A DNA stretch of 64,000 nt from Phytophthora sp. 'mugwort'. Taxonomy: Eukaryota; Oomycota; Peronosporomycetes; Peronosporales; Peronosporaceae. The position numbers were made by a program, and so were the translations under genes. The DNA lies in assembly GCA_033558025.1 (NCBI GenBank), contig JAUCEF010000010.1, positions 769,001-833,000 on the forward strand, in the 5' to 3' direction. Position 1 is the first letter of the stretch. Each line of letters begins with the position of its first letter. Positions 1 through 11,693 of this stretch are shown here, piece by piece. The notes under the pieces were generated by a model. The model saw nothing but the letters and a program-made list of their open reading frames with translations, was not told where the DNA came from and ran no database searches.

Positions 1-59
1 CACTTCGCCAATGTGACTGGTGAAAGCTACGGACGTGTAGTTGCCACGGTGAAGGCTCG

Positions 60-1060
60 ATCGAGCTGGAAGTGTTTAAGGCGTTGGCCACGTATGTGCT
101 GGAAAAAGACGTGGAGGCCGTGATCGATGCTGAGACCCAGGCGAACATGCAGAAGCGCTGCAGGTCTCTGAAGAACGCCTTTAATTCCATACGTCACCAC
201 GCTTTTTCGTAAACAGCCGAAGATGGACATGTAGGTGGACGACTGTGCTGCTCGCGTGTTAAGTACTTCCAATCGTTCACGAAGGTCGTGGATTTTTTCA
301 ATGGGCTACATACTCTGATTGACAGTGGTGATGTCGCAGTCCGGGTCACAAGGACCGCATCAAGGCTCGCTGATCAAGTACGAGTGGCATACTGATGACG
401 CGGCACTTTTCGACCTGATCCTGTAACATGCACGTGTTTAGCAGCGCTTCCGTTCGCAGACTGCAGAACACTTCCGCCGGTGCAAGCTCGTGTGCAGTCT
501 CAACATGAGCAGTCGAAGCGGCTTCCGAAAAAAACGGCGAGGCCCCCCTATCTGACAACAGGAAAGAAGACCCGCGCCCACCTCGCCATCGTTGCCTGGT
601 CTACCGTCGTCCGCAAATGGCTCGATGAATGCCCTACTGCATCGCCGGAGCAACGAGCTGGTGCGCTGGCTAATGATTTCCCGACCGGTCGTAGTGTCGC
701 TGGCCGAGTTTTCTCCTAGTTTTCAATTGGCGAAACTGGAGGCACAGATATCTGTCTATCTGGCCGAAGGCAAAAGCATCGAGTGTAGCGAGCAGGCCAC
801 ACTGGCACTGGAGCTTATAACGGCCGCGAGTCCGGTTCATATGCCTGCAGTGGAATGTCTCGTTCTAGAGGGCGACGTTGAGGAGCTCCTGCTAGGTAAC
901 GACGCGACGAAGTCTTCGGCATAGATATGGAGCGCGATTGATTGAACAGCTCGCTGGGCCAAGGCTACTCGACGAGGGGAAGGATGAATTTCCGGTAGGC
1001 TACGCGTTGGTACTGGAGAAGATGGAATTCTCGACCGGCTAGTGGACGAAGCGAGGGCTA
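60..1060 (+). pseudogene. gypsy gag and protease remnant
   Basis: About 60-715 resembles an oomycete gypsy Gag, with a capsid-like helical stretch near 100-215, then a poorly preserved nucleocapsid region. About 725-960 reads as the C-terminal half of a retropepsin-like domain: it contains ISVYLAEGKSIEC, then HMPAVECLVLEGD and ELLLGNDA, where LLLGND is the usual motif near the end of the fold. The active-site Asp-Ser/Thr-Gly is not visible. Stops and frameshifts occur throughout. The Gag call is weaker than the protease call because Gag evolves quickly and I rely on general family resemblance. Confidence 0.55.
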
Positions 1061-1259
1061 ATGGCATGCCCGCCGAGTATGAAGACCGACGAAGTGTGGT
1101 CTTTTGTACGTGAAATGTCGACGCCTTTCGCGAAAACCTAGGTGCCGACCCCTTGTATTGGTGGACCCGCTATTGGTGACACTCATCGGCAACGTCATGC
1201 CATTCAGGTGCAAACCGCGGAAATACGCTCCACTCACGAGTGCATTTCTTCGAGAATAC

Positions 1260-1960
1260 ACTGCTGAACTAGAAAAAACGTGGGTTCATCCGCAAGAATA
1301 ACGCCGCCAAATGGGCCTGTGCTGCTGTTCCTGTACGAAAACCTGGATCACAAAAAAAGTTCCGCATTACCATTGACTATCGACCGGTGAATAAGGTGAC
1401 AGTGCCAACCGCTGGCGCCATGCCGATTCTAGCGGTGGTGCCATCTAGGATTCGAGGTGAAAAGTGCTTTGCCAAATTTGACATGATAAAGGGCTTTTGG
1501 CAGCTTCCTTTGGACGTCGAGAGTCAGGCATTGATGTCGTTCATGACTGAGGACACGGTGTATACGACTACCCGTGTGCATCAAGGCGCAGTAGACCCGC
1601 GATCCACTTTCAGATACAGATGCAAGATACGCTAGCTCCAATGTTGCAGCCCAACGCCCCTGTATGGGTTGACGAAGTTATCATCTTTGCACCAGGTGGC
1701 GAGGGGTTCCTGCCAGCCATAAAGGAGTTCTTCATTATCCCGTGTGACAGACGTCTGAAACTCAATGCAGCTAAGAGCTCGCTCTTCCAAGTGGAGACGC
1801 TACGGTGCGGCAAGATAATCTTAGGCACCGGTATTCGGCATGATCCGGAATGCGTGAACGCCCTGACTGTGTGTACCAGCGCCGTAAACGATAGTCGAGC
1901 TACAATACTTCATGTGCAAAAGCAATTGGCTCCACCACGGATTCGTGAATATGTACGTGT
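1260..1960 (+). pseudogene. gypsy reverse transcriptase remnant
   Basis: The fingers and palm of a Ty3/gypsy reverse transcriptase are readable. FRITIDYRPVN lies near 1360-1390, followed by FAKFDMIKGFWQLPL at about 1466-1512, which contains the first catalytic Asp. The catalytic YVDD box is represented by VWVDEVIIFAPGG near 1660-1695, so the second Asp is changed to Glu. The thumb region with C-G-K-I-I-L-G follows. At least one frame change is needed between the two palm motifs, near 1600-1620. The VDE sequence and the frameshift both argue that the enzyme is dead. Confidence 0.8.
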
Positions 1961-2099
1961 TGTTGAACCACTGCAGGAGAAACTGGGATTGGAGCGCAAG
2001 CGGGTTGATCAGCGCAACAAAAATGCGCTGAATGTGGCCGCGACTCTGACAGAAAGTGAGCTGGTCAGCTACAACGACGCGAAGGCGCTGATCAAGGCC

Positions 2100-3345
2100 T
2101 CAGACCCGCGTGTTCCCCAGTCCAACATCTGAACTCGGTAAAGATGACAGATGCATCTCTCACCGGTTGGAGCATCGTGGTCATAGAGATGGAGGCATGG
2201 TGACTCGCTTCCAGTTTACAAGCAGCAGCACCGGATGGTGCTTTGTAATGGAGGGATCTTCAAGGTTGCCCACCTTAACTGTGCAAATGTGGAGAAGGAA
2301 GCCTTCCCCATTGTCATGGCCTGCACGGAGTTGGAGTACCTCCTCCAGGTGAACGCGGATTCAAGCTCTTCTGTAATCACGCAAATCTGATATACATCGT
2401 CACGTCGCATATGGAGTTAAAGAAGCACGTTCACGATCGTCTACAACTCGGGTCAATGAGGCTGTGTGGTCTTCGGTTCGCTATCGAGCATGTCGCTGGA
2501 GAGGCCAACGTATGGGCAGACATTATTTCTTGCTGGAAGCCGACTGAAGTGCGTGCGGCTGTGACAAGAACTCGAGGCCAACCTTTGCCCTCGGTGCTGC
2601 GGCCGCTATCGGATGGAGGCTTCAATTCCCAGTTCTGAAAGCCATTGCGACGGCGCAGCGCACGTCGCGCGCAGTACTGTAGTCGTTATCGGTGGAGTGT
2701 CGCGTCGTCGATATAGTGGTCATGATTGCAGATAAGATGTGGGAGCCCTCGGCCGGGCGCCAACTGCTGCTGAGGTTGATGAATGTGGCGCACTGTGACG
2801 CACAAGGTCATCAAGCGAGCATGCCGTGTTCACTACGCTGAACGATCGATTCTACATTGAAAAGCTGCGTCACAAGGTACAGCGATTCGTTGGTGTGTGC
2901 CTGCAGCATAAGCACGTCAAGGGGCCAAGGGGCATCCGGCATGTATACGGACCCACCTTCACTGCTACAAAGCGGAATGAGATGGTACGTTGGGATTACC
3001 TGCCCTGGGCGATGAATAGGGTCGTGATCGCTACGTGTTGGTTGTGCAGACCTTGCGAGGATTTCAGGCGATCGTATTGTATCGGAGACAAAGATGGCCT
3101 GAGTCACTACTACTGTGAGCTGTTTGCTTGTAGTAGTGCTAATGCCGATGCCGCTGCGGACGCCCTGCTTTCGTGGTACAAATGGTACGGCTGTCCTGAG
3201 ATGATAATGTCAATCAGGGCTCCCGTTTCCGAAACGAGGCGCTCAACATCTTTTGCGGCGAGCCCAAAATCGAGCACCGTTCAGTCCTGTGTACACCTAC
3301 TGGGTGACGGAACTGTGGAACGACTCAATCGGATGTAATGCAAAG
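2100..3345 (+). pseudogene. gypsy RNase H and integrase remnant
   Basis: A decayed RNase H is suggested by DASLTGWSIVVIEM near 2150-2190 and by FAIEHVAGEANVWADIIS near 2476-2530; the second is the usual His-containing C-terminal block with its Asp. Integrase starts near 2760. KLRHKVQRFVGVCLQHKHVKG (about 2860-2925) matches the spacing of the zinc-binding linker seen in gypsy integrases, followed by a core domain in which NGTVERLNR-type sequence survives as GDGTVERLNRM before a stop near 3337. The core has lost readable D,D-35-E spacing through frameshifts around 3210-3300. Confidence 0.7.
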
Positions 3346-3814
3346 TCCTACGCCTATTACTAGAGAACTTTAGATTCTGGACTATAGCATATCGGGGCGG
3401 TTAACATTCATATCGATGATTTTAAGTTTACGGTTACATGTTATTGTGATTACCGCAGTTATCGGGTCCATTGGACGCCGCATTGGGCGCCTAAAAAACT
3501 GTCTAAGAAACGTGTCGACGTAGAATTCCAGTATGACTATGCACTAGGCCTTCGTGTAGGTAGGAATATCATTTTTTTTTTACAAACGTGGCACTAAAAG
3601 ATCACCAATGGTATTGTAAGTAAATTCTAAAATTTACGGGAGCAATTAGATCGATCGGTCGACCGCTCCGCTCATCGTAAAAAATGAATGATGTTCATGC
3701 ATGTTTGGAAATTTTCAGCTTTGGTTGACTGATAGAAGAGGAAGAAAAGAGTTGATTAACTAGTTATATAGGACTTCTCATTCTGCTAGCTACATAGATA
3801 GGATAATTACTAGA

Positions 3815-5169
3815 CTATGGGCGCGGGATCCATATTCGACGCTCAGGGGGAGGTACATTCAACGTCATGGGAGCGTCAAATCCCAGACGTTGGAAGATAG
3901 AAGGCAACTGTATCTCCCTCAATGCCCAACTCTGTTGAATGTTGGTAGATAAATTGACAGTGGCGCCCAAACGAACTGACCAAACTTGGTACGCTTGGTT
4001 GCTGTGCTTCTGTTTCGTGAAAGTAGATGTCATTACGTAGGCGCCACGTAGCGTGGAAGACAATAGCAGTGTGCACTCTCCAAAGGAGAATTAACACCCC
4101 ATGCTCGTGCCTCTAACTAGCGCGACATCGCGCAAGGTGGGGAACAACAGTAACTTCCATTCTAAATGCTTCGCAAAAGCTTTGCTCCACGGTGTCCAAA
4201 GAGATTTCCGCATCTCGGACAAAGCCGGGCAGGAAAAGAAGCAGTGTTCCACCGTTTCAATCGATGTACATGAATTACGAACGCATTGTTGCACAGTTGG
4301 GTTCAGTGACTTCAAGATATAAAGCCAGGATCCCACAATGAGGTCGCCGAAGAACAGCCGCAGCATCACATCATGGACGACTGGAATTATGCAACGCCGG
4401 AGTGATATGAAGCTTGTAGGTGTCGAGTGAAGTACGTGCTGGGGGCATCCAAGCTCACGCATAGGATGTGTATACACTGTTGTGCAGGTTCCAGTACGGT
4501 ATTCCATTCCTGTATCCGAAGATTCGGGAAAAAGCGTGCACTTTTTCCAACTAACACACCACAGGCAGGTACTGATACATCACGGGATGCAACACTCATT
4601 CCACCAGCTTCAGTGTGTAGGAGCACTCGATGAAAGATCTGACTCAATTGTTGATACAGTTGAAGAATATCACGTATGTGTATATATGAACCAAGCAATG
4701 ATTGTAGCTCGTTGCACACACTCCACAAGAAAGCAAAGGCTGTGGGCCAATGATGATTTTCGTCTAAGAAGTAAGCAAGACACCACTTTTGAATGGCAGT
4801 GAGTTCACTGCACAGGTGTCTAAACTTGTTTGATCCTGTCCCCAGTGGTTTCCAGGGCGAACCTCGGGTATACCATACTTGAAATTCACGGGATGTATTC
4901 CGCCAATTAGGGCTGAACAATGCATACTGAAGTGGTTTTACCCTACTGCAGCAAATGGAGAGCCTACTTGGCCATTCGAGTCGTTTCCAATCCTTCAATT
5001 TGACGCCACCACGTTGGTAGCATAGTTGCTCTCCTTCCAGCCGGATGGGGAGGGTCTTGAAACAAAAAATAACTAGACCACGAACGTGCAAATACTCCAT
5101 AACGAATTCGTAATAGTTTCGGAATAGGGACCATACCAACGCGTTATCCATGTTGTGTCCATACATCAT
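3815..5169 (-). pseudogene. LINE C-terminal region with zf-RVT domain
   Basis: After the polymerase, the minus strand carries a long C-terminal region in two overlapping frames (5169-4387 and 4507-4091), then a short tail to about 3815. HDVMLRLFFGDLIVGSW, then CVRNSCTSIETVEHCFFSC, matches the zinc-binding RT-associated domain (Cys-x4-Cys, His-x4-Cys). The tail contains WRVHTAIVFHATWRLRNDIYF, typical of the terminal W...RN helix. One frame change near 4450 joins the parts. Confidence 0.7.
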
Positions 5170-5473
5170 ATGCGCAAGTTGTTGGAGAAGAAGAAAACGC
5201 TGCCTACGGATGCTGGTCGTAATTATTGGTATCCCAATTCCGTCAGCCTCTCGCGGCTGGGTAGCCAGACCTTTCCGAACAATACTAACTCTACAGGGCC
5301 AACGCGGTGATACAATATGTACCTAGTCACGACACTTTGCCACCGACTAATGAACTATACCGGTATATTCATCGTTGTCGTGAAGTATCAAACCATGGAC
5401 AGAATCACCGCTTGGACAATTAGCCGACGCCCCATCAGCGTACGCGCTCTACCTTTCCACAAACGAAGGCTAG

Positions 5474-6735
5474 TCATGAGCTTCTGCCCAGCTGGGTTTC
5501 TAATTGGGTTGATGTATCAAAATTTCCAAACGGAATACCAAAATACTTGACAATCTCGCCTGCTTCCAATGTTGGAGTCGCCCGATGATTGTTAAGGCCC
5601 ATGATGACACTTTTCGAATGATTGAGCATTGCTCCTGATCCAGCACAATAACAATCAACAAGTAGTAGTTGCTCTTCGAGGTGGAAAACATCTCGAGAAA
5701 ACAACACAGTATCATCAGCGAAGAAAGCTACGGGAATCGATAAAGACGCATCAATCGCAACGTCCAACTCGCTTCTGGCTCGTAGTAAATTTCCTAGCGG
5801 TTCGAGTGATAGTACAAATAGGTATGGTGACAAAGGGTCCCCTTGCTTAACGCCCCCAGATGGCGCTAGTGGATCAAGCGCCCATCTATTGATCATCAGA
5901 GGGCACATTGAACCATTGTAGAGTAGTCGAATCCAAGCAAGGAAATTTGATCCGAAACCTTGTCGCTCCATCACCCTGAACAAGTAATCACGGTTGACAT
6001 GATCGTATGCTTTCGCAAAATCAAGAAAAGCCGCAACCGCTTCACCACCACGACTACTAATTAAATGCTGAAGATCGCGCACCAATATTACTTGATGATG
6101 GATTTTGACCGTCCTGGTATCAGGTCCTTTTTGGTCAGGATGCACTAATGTAGCAATGAAAGGTTTCAGTCATATGTTAATAACCGAGACAGCACTTTGA
6201 CTTCCAACGGGGATCAACATAATAGGTCGGAAATTACCCGGGTCCGCACGTTTTCCTTTCTTGAACAAAAGTGCCACAGAAGAATGGCGCTGATGCGGCA
6301 ACAATTCACCACGATGCAATTGGTAACGAAAAACTATGAGCAAAATTTGACCAAATACTTTCGGATCCACTTGGTAAAATGCCGCTGTATAACCATCAGG
6401 ACCTGGTGCTGATACGACCGCATCGTCCGTATTGTCGCAGCAAATTCATCAACTGTTAGCTCATTACCTAAACTGTTGTTGGCTTCTAAATTGAGCTTGC
6501 GGTCAATCAAGTCTAGCAAGCGATGCTGCGCAGCTTCATCAAGTTTGGGATTTCCTTCAGTATACCGCATGTCACCAAAACGCTTGCCCCAGTGATTCTG
6601 GAAACCCTGATTAATGTCAGTTAGATCGCTAGACACGGTACCATCAGCCCATTTGATCGAATCAAACGGAGTTTGACGAAGGTCGTAGCGTGGTGCGCGA
6701 AAGAAAAATGACGAACTCCGTTCTGCTGTCGTCAC
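5474..6735 (-). pseudogene. LINE reverse transcriptase
   Basis: The best-preserved block, 6145-5474, holds AAFLDFAKAYDHVNRDYLF with the first catalytic Asp, GGVKQGDPLSPYLFVLSLEP (the motif around the SGxxQGxPLSP turn) and AFFADDTVLFS near 5726-5700 with the catalytic ADD pair. The preceding block, 6735-6180, holds the RT finger region (PGNFRPIMLIPV) and needs one frameshift near 6380 and a gap near 6150 to join. All three catalytic carboxylates survive. The FADD form and the neighbouring domains place it with L1-like elements. Confidence 0.88.
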
Positions 6736-6899
6736 TGTCTGCTCAAACCCAACTCCATTCCGACATTCTGACCATTCTTTTTCACACTCAGCGTAGCGTT
6801 ATTTGGCAAAGTATAAATCGATTTCAGCTTGTTCATCAGCACCATCACGGCCACGGCCACTGCACACTATTCAAGTTGTTAACGATCGAGTGCTAATTC

Positions 6900-7760
6900 A
6901 GATGCAGCTCCATTTTTCATATTTTGCTGATATTTCTTCAGGTAGCCTTTGAGGTTTTGCTTCCAAGATTTCAGACAATCCCAGGATTCGAAGATATCCG
7001 TAGAACCGAAAGTAGTGTCCGCGCTTCCTCTTGGATGTCAGCACGAAGCTCCGGTATTCGAAGAAGCCAGTCAGGCAAGCGCCAAAAACCTGGACCAGAT
7101 GGATGGTGCCACGATGTAAGCTCAACATGATGACCTAGATGATCACTTCTTTCCCACGCATCGTATCTAGAATCATGGTAAGATGGAGAAATCAACGTAT
7201 CCGAAACAAATATATAATCTATACGATTTCGTCTTGGGATAAGACCAGACAAGATTATCTTCTCTGGGTGATAAGTCTCCAAGCATCAACGACGTTAAGC
7301 TGCAACAGCCACGATATCAAAATACTTCTGCTGGAATCAGGTCGAGGATGATTCAACACAGCATCCTTGTCTGGTTCCACAGCCAAGTTCAGATCTCCAC
7401 ACACGACGTGTATTGCGTTTTCATCAAAAATTGTTGGCAGGTGTTCGCACAGTGTTTTTCGCGGTGCAGCATCATTAGGTGCATATATATTCCGTGGATA
7501 TAGCATGTCTTCCCACCCCGACGTAGTCGGACAAGCAAATAACGATTAAAAATTGTTGCATAGGAAATAACTGTTGCTGTCTCCACGCCAGGACAGGATC
7601 CATGAATCACTGTTGCAACTCCCGCACTTCTTGAAAGCAACGTTTGCCGAGATTCTCCATTTTTATCCGGAAAAAATAGTCTTTCACCAAAGCATTGGTC
7701 CACCAGGTAACCAAATCGTTTTGCTTGTCTACGATCTCGAAAATCGCGTTTAATGAATAC
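6900..7760 (-). pseudogene. LINE APE-type endonuclease domain
   Basis: HVVCGDLNLAVEPDKD (near 7385-7432) carries the GDxN motif of APE-type nucleases, preceded by NIYAPND, which matches the conserved YAPN strand. Further on, RNRIDYIFVSDTLISP (about 7195-7245) is the RIDYIF motif, and ERSDHLGHHVEL (about 7115-7155) is the C-terminal SDH motif with its catalytic His. The upstream part (7500-7703) is in a different frame. The core catalytic residues Asp, Asn, Asp and His are all still readable, so decay here is mostly by frameshift rather than loss of key residues. Confidence 0.8.
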
Positions 7761-7879
7761 ATGAAAAATAAAAATGCTTGAGGTGCATAGAGATTAGAAG
7801 GTAGCCACCTTCTTTCACCTCATGCACATTCCAGGTCACTACCTTACAGGATTGACCGATTTCTGGTGTCACAACCAGC

Positions 7880-8486
7880 TTAGTTTCTAGAATTCGCTGT
7901 CATACTAGAGAAAAGCATATCTAGTGATAGAGTCGGCAGCTCATCGGGTGACGCCCTGCTGTTACCCAGTGCAGTGATAGCCTTCCAAACGTCACTGGAA
8001 GGTGCTATTTCCGACATCTTGGACATCAATTGACGGCCAAGACGCGATCGCATCAATTTCAATATCATTCCGTCAAAGAGGAGACGGCCCTTTTCATGGG
8101 GAAGCCCTTCATCAGTTTCTCCGACAAGATATTGTAGCCATTTACTCGATTCAAAGATGAACGGACAGGTACTCATGACCAGCAGTTCAAATGCACTGAG
8201 CCAAGGTAACGTGTCCCATTGACTTTTGACGTGGGCCGGTTGTTGTTCCAGAGCAGCAGTCAAAACTCGTACGTAGTCCGATCGCGACTTGCCCAGGGGA
8301 AAGTTTGATGAACAACTCGTTGGTAGAACGATCCATTCTCGGCATCCCCCTTTGGGCCAGGATGCGGTCAAGTACGTGAATATCAGCAATTTCCTTCATG
8401 TCGTTGCCTTCTGAAGCCAGATCACAGCAAAACGCGGTTGACCACGCAATTGGCATCGCGCGAATGTATTGGACCACCTGATCCAT
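7880..8486 (-). pseudogene. LINE 5' open region, function not assigned
   Basis: Two overlapping minus-strand frames (8486-8187 and 8389-7880) give a continuous protein-like segment upstream of the endonuclease. It is rich in aromatic and Leu residues (for example SAFELLVMSTCPFIFESSKW) and has no zinc knuckle or RNA-recognition motif that I can see. Its position and strand suggest it is the ORF1 product or the N-terminus of ORF2 of the same LINE. It could also be unrelated sequence in which the LINE landed. Confidence 0.4.
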
Positions 8487-8490
8487 GTTC

Positions 8491-9340
8491 TTGGACTAAT
8501 GCAAGAGCTTCTTAGCGGGGCCTATGTGTTGTACGTTTTGAATGATGCAGTCCTCATGAGATTCTAGACAAGTCTCCTGTGCTGAGACCAGGTTTGGTTG
8601 GCTGATAGGCAACCAAAGCTGAAAACACAGCATTGCATCATGTCATCCACGACGCGGAATTCGCCACGTCAGTGTAGTCGTTATCGCGTCCCCCCTGCAC
8701 CTTCACTGGCACCGCGCAGGGCTTCTTCGGCATCTCAACTCTACAGATGTACCGGTGGCTCTATCGCAAGCAACTGCCCAAGCTCGTGGACAACGATCGC
8801 CACTTCGATCTACATCACCAGCAAGTCCTACGACTACGCTGGACGGTGCATCCCGATCGACGTGCCGCTACGATTTACACAAGCGACTACAACACGAGCA
8901 ACTGCGTCTACTCCACATCGACCTCCAGAAACGGCACGCAAATCGATTTAATTATTTAAACTCCTTTCATGACTAGAGCCACACGACTGGCTGACCTTCC
9001 AACCGTGGCGGCTGTTGCATCAGTTATGGCCAAGCATCCCACGAACTCATGGGTACGCGGAGCTGAAAAAGGCGAGCACCATCATCTGTTTACGGAGCCA
9101 GGAGAGCGAGGTTCTTCAACTCCCTCCCTTAAGTTCGAGAGCATCGAGCTCAATCCACGCGTCGCTCTTGTGTGCTCTCAAATCAAGACGAATTTGACGC
9201 GCCACCCCCAAGCAAGGGTAGCCGTCGGCGCAGGAGGAGCAGAGGGACCTTGCCGCCGTTGAAGCTCAACAGCAGCAATAACTGTAGCGAGTTGACTCGT
9301 CTCTAGCGGCCGCACCACCATGTGCAGTGCAGTTTGTCTC
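8491..9340. other. Stretch without a supported gene
   Basis: Between the LINE and the copia element several overlapping plus-strand frames are open (8598-8951, 8969-9262), but they are low-complexity Thr/Ser/Arg-rich translations with no motif, and competing frames are equally open. I do not support a gene. Part of it may be the left portion of the copia 5' LTR or its flank. Confidence 0.5.
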
Positions 9341-9540
9341 GTCTCTAAGTCACCTCGTCAAGATCGGCAACTACGACGTTCGCGAAGTTCGATGAGTGTG
9401 TTCTAGAACGTAGTTTTCGATAGTTCTAGAACCTGTAGACTCATTCAATACTACTGGTCTCGATTTGCTCGACCGATTCCTTCCTAACCCAATACACTTA
9501 CTTTCCATTTTACCACCTCACACGCAATACCTCATTTTCA

Positions 9541-9552
9541 GGTTATGAGCCC
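9541..9552 (+). promoter_or_regulatory. copia primer-binding site, half-tRNA initiator Met type
   Basis: GGTTATGAGCCC is the exact reverse complement of GGGCUCAUAACC, the conserved anticodon stem-loop of eukaryotic initiator tRNA-Met. Drosophila copia and some relatives are known to prime from the 5' half of that tRNA, cut in the anticodon loop, rather than from its 3' end. The site directly follows the inferred LTR end TTTTCA. The ATG at 9545, inside the site, is also the first codon of the Gag-like frame. Confidence 0.75.
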
Positions 9553-10350
9553 AAGTACAACGACGCACGAGATTCGCCAGGACGACAACTACTTCCTATG
9601 GGAATTTAATGCCCGGATAACGATCGCGAACAAGGCGTTGCTCGGCCATATCGCAGTCAAGCCAGAAGATGCGGTGGGGGGCGTTTCGGCCGAGTGGAAG
9701 TCGCCGATTTGAAGGCCCTGGCGTTGATTGCAAAGATGCTGAGCCCGAGCTATCAGTCGATGATCCGAGACGCGGGGAGTGCTGCCGAAGCAAAGTTCAT
9801 CTTGCGCGAGTTCTTCGTGAAGCGCAGTCTGCACAACCGCGTCCAGCTCCGGAAGAAGCTCCACGAGTTCCAGATGACCCGGGCGACAACATCATGGATC
9901 ATTTGATGAAATTCGACGACTTGCGCATGAAGCTCGCAGCCGTCGGTGACGACGTGAAGACCGACGAGCGCCTGGTGATCCTCCTGGGAGGCCTTTCCAG
10001 TGAGTACGACAGCATGGTCAAGATCATCGAGGCAAGGAGCAAAACGTCGACCTGTTCGAGGCCAAGGAGATGCTCCGGCGAGCGTTCGACACGATCCAGA
10101 AAAGAGAGAAGCATGAGAGCGCGTTCCAAGTGATGACCGCTAAATCGCACGGTCGTGGGCGGCATCACGGCGAATGCCGGGGTCAAGGACGTGATCAACA
10201 AGGCAATGGTCGTCGGAGAAGACAAGGGATGGCTCGGTTCACTGGGCGCTGCTACGAGTGTGGTCAAGTCGGTCATAAGCGCAAAGAATGCCCGCAGCTA
10301 AATGTCCAGTCGAAGAGCGACCAGTTTGTTTTTGCGGTGTCTGATGCTCT
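9545..10350 (+). pseudogene. copia Gag with CCHC zinc knuckle
   Basis: The first frame opens at 9545 (MSPSTTTHEIRQDDNYFLWE) and stops at 9712. Reading then shifts to 9694-9906 (VADLKALALIAKMLSPSYQS) and on to 9900-10130 and 10070-10330. The pattern of W...A...I...L...M...F....L matches the UBN2-type Gag domain of copia elements. RCYECGQVGHKRKEC at about 10248-10292 is a textbook CX2CX4HX4C zinc knuckle that binds genomic RNA. Three frame changes are needed across the gene. Confidence 0.8.
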
Positions 10351-11693
10351 GGCGGACACCACGATGTGGCTGCTTGACAGCGGTGCCAACTCGCATATGA
10401 CGTACAGACGCGAAGACTTCGAGAATTTTCGGCCTAGTGGTGATGGCCTTGACGTGATTGTTGCGAGTGGTCAGCGTCTCGCCGTGTGCGGTGTCGGCGA
10501 CGTACGCCTTGAACTCGGTGCTGGTCGGACCGTCTTGATCACGGAAGTGTTGTATATCCCCGGTCTTGACCGGAAGCTCCTGTCTGTACTGGCCCTTACG
10601 GCTAAGGGCGCGGGGGTCAAGTTCGATGGCGAAGAGTGCATTATCTCGCATCAGGGTGTCGAGATAGTTAAGTGCCGCCGCATGGGGAAACTGTATGCGC
10701 TCCCCGGTGCACGAGAAGAAGTTGCAGCCGCGTTGAGCGCAGTGGCGGATGAAGCGGCGTTATGGTATGCTCGGCTCGGTCATGCTGGCCTCGAGAGACT
10801 GTCAAACGTGGGCGCCGCTGTTGTCGGGGTTCCCAAGCTTACGGTGAAGTCGCTGGGTCGCTTCCAGACGGCCCATGTGAAGGGTGCGTCTGTGAGAAAA
10901 TGACGGTGGCGCAGTATGCGCACACCTCGAACAGCGTGGTGAAGACGTCGGAGCCGCTCGAGATTGTTCACAGTGACCTGATGGGGCCAATGGAGATGCC
11001 GTCCAAAGGGGAAGCACGGTACGTGCTGGTATTCATTGACGACTGGTCTCGCTGTGTTCAAGTCTACTTGCTCAAGCTGAAGCGCGAGGTGTTCATCAAG
11101 TTCAAGGAGTATAAGGCATCATGGAGACGCTCACGCGCCAACGTATCCGCTGCATTCGGACTGATAACGGAGGCGAGTACAGGGGGAAGAAATTAAGCGC
11201 ATTCTGTGCAGCCCATGGCATCATGCACCAGACGAGTGCAGCACACTCACCGGCGCAGAACGGCCTTGCAGAGCGTACAAACCGCTCACTCGCGAAAATG
11301 GCACGTGCGATGCTGTATTATCAGCATCTGCCCAAGGAGCGGTGGGGCGAAGCGGTCACCACTGCAGCTTACACGCTCAACCGCCTGCCAAGCTCAGCTC
11401 GTCGCTCCACAACCCAGTTCGAGCTGATCTGAAAGACCAAGCCGGCGATGAACCACATGCGAGTGTTTGGATCGCGTGGATACGTGTACGTTGATGCGGC
11501 GAAGCGGGCTAAATGGGACGCAAAGGCTCACAAGTGCATCTTCCTCGTCTATTCTGATACAGCGAAGGCGTACCGCGTTCGGGACGAAGAAGACAGCCGA
11601 GTGGTTATGACTCGCACTATCGCACTGGACGAGCGCCCGCCGTCTGAAGAAGTTCCAAGTGGACGGGTCGAGACACTACAGGCGCCGCAGTGA
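10330..11693 (+). pseudogene. copia protease and integrase
   Basis: WLLDSGANSHMTYRRED near 10366-10415 is the aspartic protease active site (DSGA). ALWYARLGHAGLERL near 10756-10800 is the GAG-pre-integrase His motif, followed by the second half of the zinc pair, CEGCVCEKM. The integrase core shows EIVHSDLMGPM (first Asp, about 10960), then IRTDNGGEY (second Asp, about 11157-11180) and NGLAERTNRSLAKMARAML (Glu, about 11258-11315), so the DDE triad is intact. Frameshifts occur near 10880 and 11120 and a stop near 11430. The tail to 11693 is the usual region after integrase. Confidence 0.88.

Larger units (their letters stand above)
1..3560 (+). mobile_element. Degenerate Ty3/gypsy LTR retrotransposon, left end outside the window
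   Basis: Gag, protease, reverse transcriptase, RNase H and integrase fragments follow one another in the usual Ty3/gypsy order, but each sits in a different frame and is broken by stops. The left LTR would lie beyond base 1, and I could not find a right LTR. Integrase coding ends near 3340. Another open stretch at about 3413-3560 may be the end of pol. The integrase-after-RNase H order separates this element from copia. The many frameshifts mean it cannot be autonomous. Exact borders are not visible, so the right border is approximate. Confidence 0.85.
3572..8490 (-). mobile_element. Near full-length non-LTR retrotransposon (LINE) with endonuclease, RT and zf-RVT
   Basis: Read on the minus strand, the order is an N-terminal open region (8486-7880), an APE-type endonuclease (about 7760-6900), reverse transcriptase (6735-5474) and a C-terminal zinc-binding RVT domain (5169-3815). 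This is the usual order of an L1-type ORF2. A run of ten T residues at 3572-3581 on the plus strand could be the poly-A tail, about 230 bases past the last stop. That placement is inference. Frameshifts and stops interrupt every domain, so the copy is dead, but it is not strongly 5'-truncated. I did not find target-site duplications. Confidence 0.85.
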
